From Coprosoma sp963660615 (GTDB lineage: Bacteria > Bacillota_I > Bacilli_A > RF39 > UBA660), in contig CAVKYE010000002.1 in assembly GCA_963660615.1 (NCBI GenBank), positions 44,714 through 108,713 of the forward strand: 64,000 nucleotides of DNA, given 5' to 3'. Every line of letters begins with the position of its first letter. Position 1 is the first letter of the stretch. This document shows positions 60,572-64,000 of the stretch, in pieces. The notes under the pieces were generated by a model that saw nothing but the letters and a program-made list of their open reading frames with translations, searched no databases and was not told where the DNA came from. A program made the translations under genes and the position numbers.

Positions 60572-60706
60572 CTATGATCTTAAAGACGCACAAGTCTTGC
60601 CACACCATTTAGACCCAGAAATAGAAACCACACCAAAAATATTCAAAAAACCCATAACCTTATCATCAATAGGCCTTTTTCGATATTCCGGTTTTGATAA
60701 CTCCAT
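60572..60706 (-). pseudogene. N-terminal remnant of a DUF4143-type AAA ATPase
   Basis: A 44-residue frame beginning MELSKPEYRKRPIDDKV and ending with GSKWCGKTCAS, a Walker A variant (G-x-K-W-C-G-K-T) found in the DUF4143 ATPase family, where it is followed by some 350 more residues. The frame stops right after the P-loop and nothing similar continues. It has a fair ribosome binding site (GAGGGTG). It is therefore a decayed gene in the 385-base gap 60398-60782, which otherwise holds only AT-rich DNA. Confidence 0.6.
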
Positions 60707-60782
60707 AAAATCACCCTCATTTCATTAACAACATAAATATTGTTTCATACAGTTGTGCACTTTTCCCTAAAAAAAGAAGAAA

Positions 60783-61781
60783 TTACTTCTTCTTAGCCAC
60801 AAAATTATAAGAATCTATACACATCTCTTCTAAGCCACGTTCTGCCTTCCATCCAAGTTTCTCATAAGCAAGAGAAACATCCGCATAACACGCCGCAATA
60901 TCACCCTCACGCCTTTTATCAATAACATAAGGTATTTTTTTACCACAAACATCACTAACAGTGTGAATAAGTTCAAGCACACTATACCCTCTTCCTGTAC
61001 CTAGATTAAACACACTAAAGCCACCATTATTTTCCAAATAATCAAGAGCCTTAATATGACCCAAAGCAAGGTCTACAACATGAATATAATCACGAACTCC
61101 AGTACCATCTTTCGTATCATAATCATCCCCAAACACATGAACACATTCAAGTTCCCCAGTTGCCACCTTCATAATATATGGCATAATATTATTAGGAATA
61201 CCATTAGGTTCTTCACCAATAAACGCACTAGGATGCGCTCCAATCGGATTAAAATATCTAAGTAAAACCACATTCCACTTAGGATCACTCACACACAAGC
61301 TTTCCAAAATCTCTTCATTCATAAGTTTAGTATAGCCATAAGGATTTGTTGCCGAAAGCGGAAAATCTTCTTTTATAGGTAAACTTTTAGGCACGCCATA
61401 CACCGTAGCCGAAGAAGAAAACACAAAATTATAAACAGAAAACTCCTCCATAACCTCAAGTAAAGCCAAAGTAGAATCCAAATTATTACGGTAATACATA
61501 AGTGGTTTCTTAACAGACTCACCAACAGCCTTATAACCCGCAAAATGAATAACCGCCGAAATATCTTCTTTTGAAAAAATCTCTCTCAAAAGTTTTTTAT
61601 CACAACAGTCGCCTTCATAAAAACTAAATTTTTTATTTGTAATAGAAGAAATACGTTTTAAAACAGAAGGATTAGAATTAGAAAAATTATCAATCACACA
61701 TACAGAATACCCAGAATTTAAAAGTTCTACAGTAGTATGACTTCCAATAAAACCTGCCCCTCCAGTTACAAGAATCTTCAT
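60783..61781 (-). CDS. galE: UDP-glucose 4-epimerase GalE
   Basis: 332 residues. TGGAGFIGSHTTVELLN (NAD loop), VIDNFSNS, VIHFAGYKAVGESVKKP, FSSSATVYG with the active Ser, NPYGYTKLMNEE (YxxxK), LRYFNPIGAHPS, and GTGRGYSVLELI. Interconverts UDP-Glc and UDP-Gal, giving galactose donors for the glycosyltransferases of this region. Single gene, divergent from the PASTA gene. Confidence 0.97.
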   Translation of the reverse strand: MKILVTGGAGFIGSHTTVELLNSGYSVCVIDNFSNSNPSVLKRISSITNKKFSFYEGDCCDKKLLREIFSKEDISAVIHFAGYKAVGESVKKPLMYYRNNLDSTLALLEVMEEFSVYNFVFSSSATVYGVPKSLPIKEDFPLSATNPYGYTKLMNEEILESLCVSDPKWNVVLLRYFNPIGAHPSAFIGEEPNGIPNNIMPYIMKVATGELECVHVFGDDYDTKDGTGVRDYIHVVDLALGHIKALDYLENNGGFSVFNLGTGRGYSVLELIHTVSDVCGKKIPYVIDKRREGDIAACYADVSLAYEKLGWKAERGLEEMCIDSYNFVAKKK

Positions 61782-61916
61782 AAACCATCACCTACCTTTA
61801 AAAGCATTATAAAACAAAAAAGAAAAACTGTCAAATATAGTCAAAAAGCAAGAAAATAAAGCAAAAAAAACATAATAAAAAGAATAAATACTGTATAATT
61901 AAAATAGGTGACGTAT

Positions 61917-63899
61917 ATGAATAATGAAAATTATAAAAGTCGTGAAGAAAGACGAAAAATATTAGAACAAAAAGAAAATCAAAACAAAAAATTAGAAGCC
62001 CAAAGAGAAGAACTTCAAAGAATAATTTTTTCAGATGAAAAAAAAGCCAAAATAAAAAAGAAAAAATCAAAGGGCACAAACTTTATTCTATTTTTAGTAA
62101 TCCTATCTGCTCTAGTTTTTAGTCAGTACATGATATATGATTCATTTAACAAAGTAGATCAAATAGTCCAAATAATAAACGCCATATTAATATCACTAAG
62201 TGCTATAACCTTTGTTATATCCTTCAAAAAAGCCTACCACAAATCAAAAAAAGCCCCAGCCATCATAACCTCACTGCTTTTAATAATTCTTATGACCTTT
62301 AATGCCCTAACCATAACAAACATCCTTACACTTCCAAAACAAGATTCTATTCCGAATCTAACAAACAAATCATTAGTTACAGTCTTAAACTGGGCTGATG
62401 AAAAAGGAATCAAAGTAAACCAAACATACGAATATAGTGACAACACAAAAAAATATAACATCATAACCCAAGACAAAAAAGAAAACACCCTAACCAAAAA
62501 TACAGACAAAATAAACTTAGTTGTTTCAAATGGACCAGACTACAACAAAGAAGTTATCATCCAAAACATGGAAGGACAAAATATCGATAGTGCCGTCAAA
62601 ATAATCAAAGAAAACTTCTTAAATAATGTAACCATAAATTATGAAGAAAATACAGACATAAAAAAAGACACCATCATCACTCAAAACAAAAGCGGAAATA
62701 TCAAAAGAAATGACGAACTAACCTTTACGGTTTCATTAGGAAATAAAGAAGACCTAGCCCCAATCACTTTCAAAGATTTAACAAACAAAACTATCTTTGA
62801 TGCTCTACTTTATTTAAATAGAAATGCCATAGAATATGAAATAAAATATGATTTTAATGACAAAATAGACAAAGGAAAAGTAATCGAAACAAACGTTAAA
62901 AAAGGCGCAAAAGTCTCACCAGGTGACAAAATAATCATAACAGTTTCAAAAGGCAAAAAAATCACCGTGCCAGAATTAAAAAATATGAAATTAAATAAAG
63001 TAACAAAATGGATAACCGAAAACAACTTAAAAATAAACTACACCGATAAATATGATAACACCATAAAAAAAGGATGCGTTATAGAAGCCACCTATAAAAA
63101 AGGTGACATCATCGAAGAAGAAACAACCATCGGTATAACCGTCTCAAAAGGAAAACTAAAAATGCCTAAATTTAATAGCTTAATAGAATTCCAAACATGG
63201 GCTACAAAATATAACATCAAAAATGAAATAAAAGAAGAATTTAATGATGAAATAAAACAAGGAGACATCATAAAATTTTCCGTAAAAACAAACAAAATAA
63301 TAAAAAATGACGACACAATAATTGCCTACGTATCAAAAGGCAAAGCCGTAGAAGTTCCAGACTTTAATGGAAAATCAAAAAGTGAAATAACAAATACATG
63401 TAACAATTTAAAAATAAGCTGTACCTTCATAAACGAATATTCAAATTCAGTTAAAGAAGGACTTGCCATAAAACAAAGCATACAAAGCAAAAATAAAATA
63501 GCCGAAGGAGAAACCATTCAAATAACACTAGCTACAAATAACAAAAATAATGTAACAACCACCATAACAAGCAAAAATAACAAAACTACCGCAAATAAAA
63601 CAACAAATAATTCAAACTCATCAAATAAAACAAATAACACCCAACAATCAAATAATAACTCAAGTCAAAACAATAACACCACCTGTGAAACCGTAACATT
63701 CATATCAGGTGCTGGTAACAACGGTGCTCAAACAAAACAAATAATCATTGGCAGTAATCCAAAACTAAAATTTAGTTGGAATCCAGTTTCAGCATGTAAT
63801 AACGGTAATAAAACATCAGGAACAATATGTTCCTCATCAGTGGCTGATGGTTCCAAAACATCAACATGTCAAACAATTACTATAACCTATGTATCATAA
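61917..63899 (+). CDS. Membrane protein with about six PASTA domains
   Basis: 660 residues from the ATG at 61917 (AGGTG seven bases before; the GTG at 61908 overlaps that site). Cytoplasmic coiled coil (REERRKILEQKENQNKKLEAQREELQ), three membrane helices (about 53-130), then repeated ~65-residue PASTA units (SIPNLTNKSLVTVLNWADEKGIKV ... KITVPELKNMKLNKVTKWITENNLKI ... VEVPDFNGKSKSEI), an Asn/Thr/Ser-rich linker and a C-terminal Cys-containing beta domain. No kinase or PBP domain. It probably binds peptidoglycan or muropeptides outside. Confidence 0.88.
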   Translation: MNNENYKSREERRKILEQKENQNKKLEAQREELQRIIFSDEKKAKIKKKKSKGTNFILFLVILSALVFSQYMIYDSFNKVDQIVQIINAILISLSAITFVISFKKAYHKSKKAPAIITSLLLIILMTFNALTITNILTLPKQDSIPNLTNKSLVTVLNWADEKGIKVNQTYEYSDNTKKYNIITQDKKENTLTKNTDKINLVVSNGPDYNKEVIIQNMEGQNIDSAVKIIKENFLNNVTINYEENTDIKKDTIITQNKSGNIKRNDELTFTVSLGNKEDLAPITFKDLTNKTIFDALLYLNRNAIEYEIKYDFNDKIDKGKVIETNVKKGAKVSPGDKIIITVSKGKKITVPELKNMKLNKVTKWITENNLKINYTDKYDNTIKKGCVIEATYKKGDIIEEETTIGITVSKGKLKMPKFNSLIEFQTWATKYNIKNEIKEEFNDEIKQGDIIKFSVKTNKIIKNDDTIIAYVSKGKAVEVPDFNGKSKSEITNTCNNLKISCTFINEYSNSVKEGLAIKQSIQSKNKIAEGETIQITLATNNKNNVTTTITSKNNKTTANKTTNNSNSSNKTNNTQQSNNNSSQNNNTTCETVTFISGAGNNGAQTKQIIIGSNPKLKFSWNPVSACNNGNKTSGTICSSSVADGSKTSTCQTITITYVS

Positions 63900-63919
63900 A
63901 GGAAAATCAATTTCCTTTT
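63898..63919 (+). terminator. Terminator after PASTA gene
   Basis: AAAGGAAA-atcaa-TTTCCTTT, then T-run; overlaps the stop. Confidence 0.75.
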
Positions 63920-63931
63920 TTTAATGCAAAA

Positions 63932-63961
63932 AGAAATTAGCACTATAATTTACTAATTTCT
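63932..63961 (-). terminator. Terminator overlapping the end of the last gene
   Basis: AGAAATTAG/CTAATTTCT nine-bp stem; on the - strand followed by T5. The stop codon of the partial gene lies in the loop. Confidence 0.55.
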
Positions 63962-64000
63962 TCTTCTTTTAATCCAGTTAATTTAGATATCTTAGATATA
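63943..64000 (-). CDS. C-terminal fragment of an unidentified protein, cut by the window end
   Basis: The - strand frame reads ISKISKLTGLKEEEISKL then stop. The pattern (hydrophobic-x-x-TGL-x-x-EEI-x-x-L) is usual at the C terminus of Rpn/PD-(D/E)XK-type putative transposase nucleases and similar ORFs. Only 19 codons are visible, so this is a suggestion. Confidence 0.4.
   Translation of the reverse strand, partial: ISKISKLTGLKEEEISKL

Overview
The window is AT-rich DNA from a Gram-positive-type bacterium that uses the standard code: Trp is TGG, and TGA ends comEA and the PssD-like gene. A primary sigma factor next to dnaG and trmK, ComEA/ComEC, QueH, RarA, TagGH-type export, CDP-glycerol chemistry and relics of sporulation genes (SpoIVB-, SpoIIM- and YqfQ-like) point to a Bacilli/Mycoplasmatota-like gut lineage of the RF39/CAG type that keeps a cell wall. 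The taxonomic placement is inference. One scaffold gap (47701-47756) lies inside a poly-A run.

Bases 1-9376 look like an accessory island. They hold a three-gene cassette (methyltransferase, PLP aminotransferase, U32-family protein), a Ham1-like nucleotide pyrophosphatase, two GreA-like factors, and a mobile-element module: a sigma-70-like ORF behind nested hairpins, a structured leader, a lone MazF, two small ORFs and a large serine recombinase with an unusual inserted segment. Just beyond the recombinase a small Tyr/Gly-rich gene on the other strand keeps its ribosome binding site and start but loses its body after about ten codons, as expected for an insertion target. The base skew of the + strand also flips here: G exceeds C before about 9.3 kb, and C strongly exceeds G afterwards.

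Bases 9453-32520 are backbone, almost all on the + strand: SEDS glycosyltransferase, comEA-comEC, dnaG-rpoD-trmK (overlapping genes), a probable ncRNA, a YqfQ-like protein, a PilC/GspF protein with a long N-terminal extension, prepilin peptidase, queH, polysaccharide deacetylase, an amidoligase with a small companion protein on its own strong promoter, uppP, a two-component system, holA, rarA, a Xer recombinase, a guanine deaminase-like protein, and a metal cluster (ArsP_2-like permease, thioredoxin-like protein, ZIP transporter).

Bases 32528-63899 are mostly on the - strand and devoted to the cell surface. After a membrane protein, an HTH regulator, mnmA and a SpoIIM-like gene come: an exopolysaccharide cluster (36.6-46.2 kb) with five nucleotide-sugar glycosyltransferases, a PssD/PssE pair, a flippase, an acyltransferase and an SGNH hydrolase; two large membrane proteins; a TagGH-type ABC exporter followed by glycosyltransferases; a GH25 lysozyme with a 375-bp tandem duplication; an acyltransferase; an IspD/TarI-type cytidylyltransferase; a CDP-glycerol glycerophosphotransferase; a SpoIVB-like protease; galE; and a six-PASTA membrane protein. 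Together they can make, modify, export and remodel a cell-wall polysaccharide and a teichoic-acid-like polymer.

The best candidates for something undescribed are the MT/aminotransferase/U32 cassette, the amidoligase with its partner, the hairpin-controlled sigma-like gene, the serine recombinase with the inserted domain, and the ncRNA at 17.44-17.61 kb.
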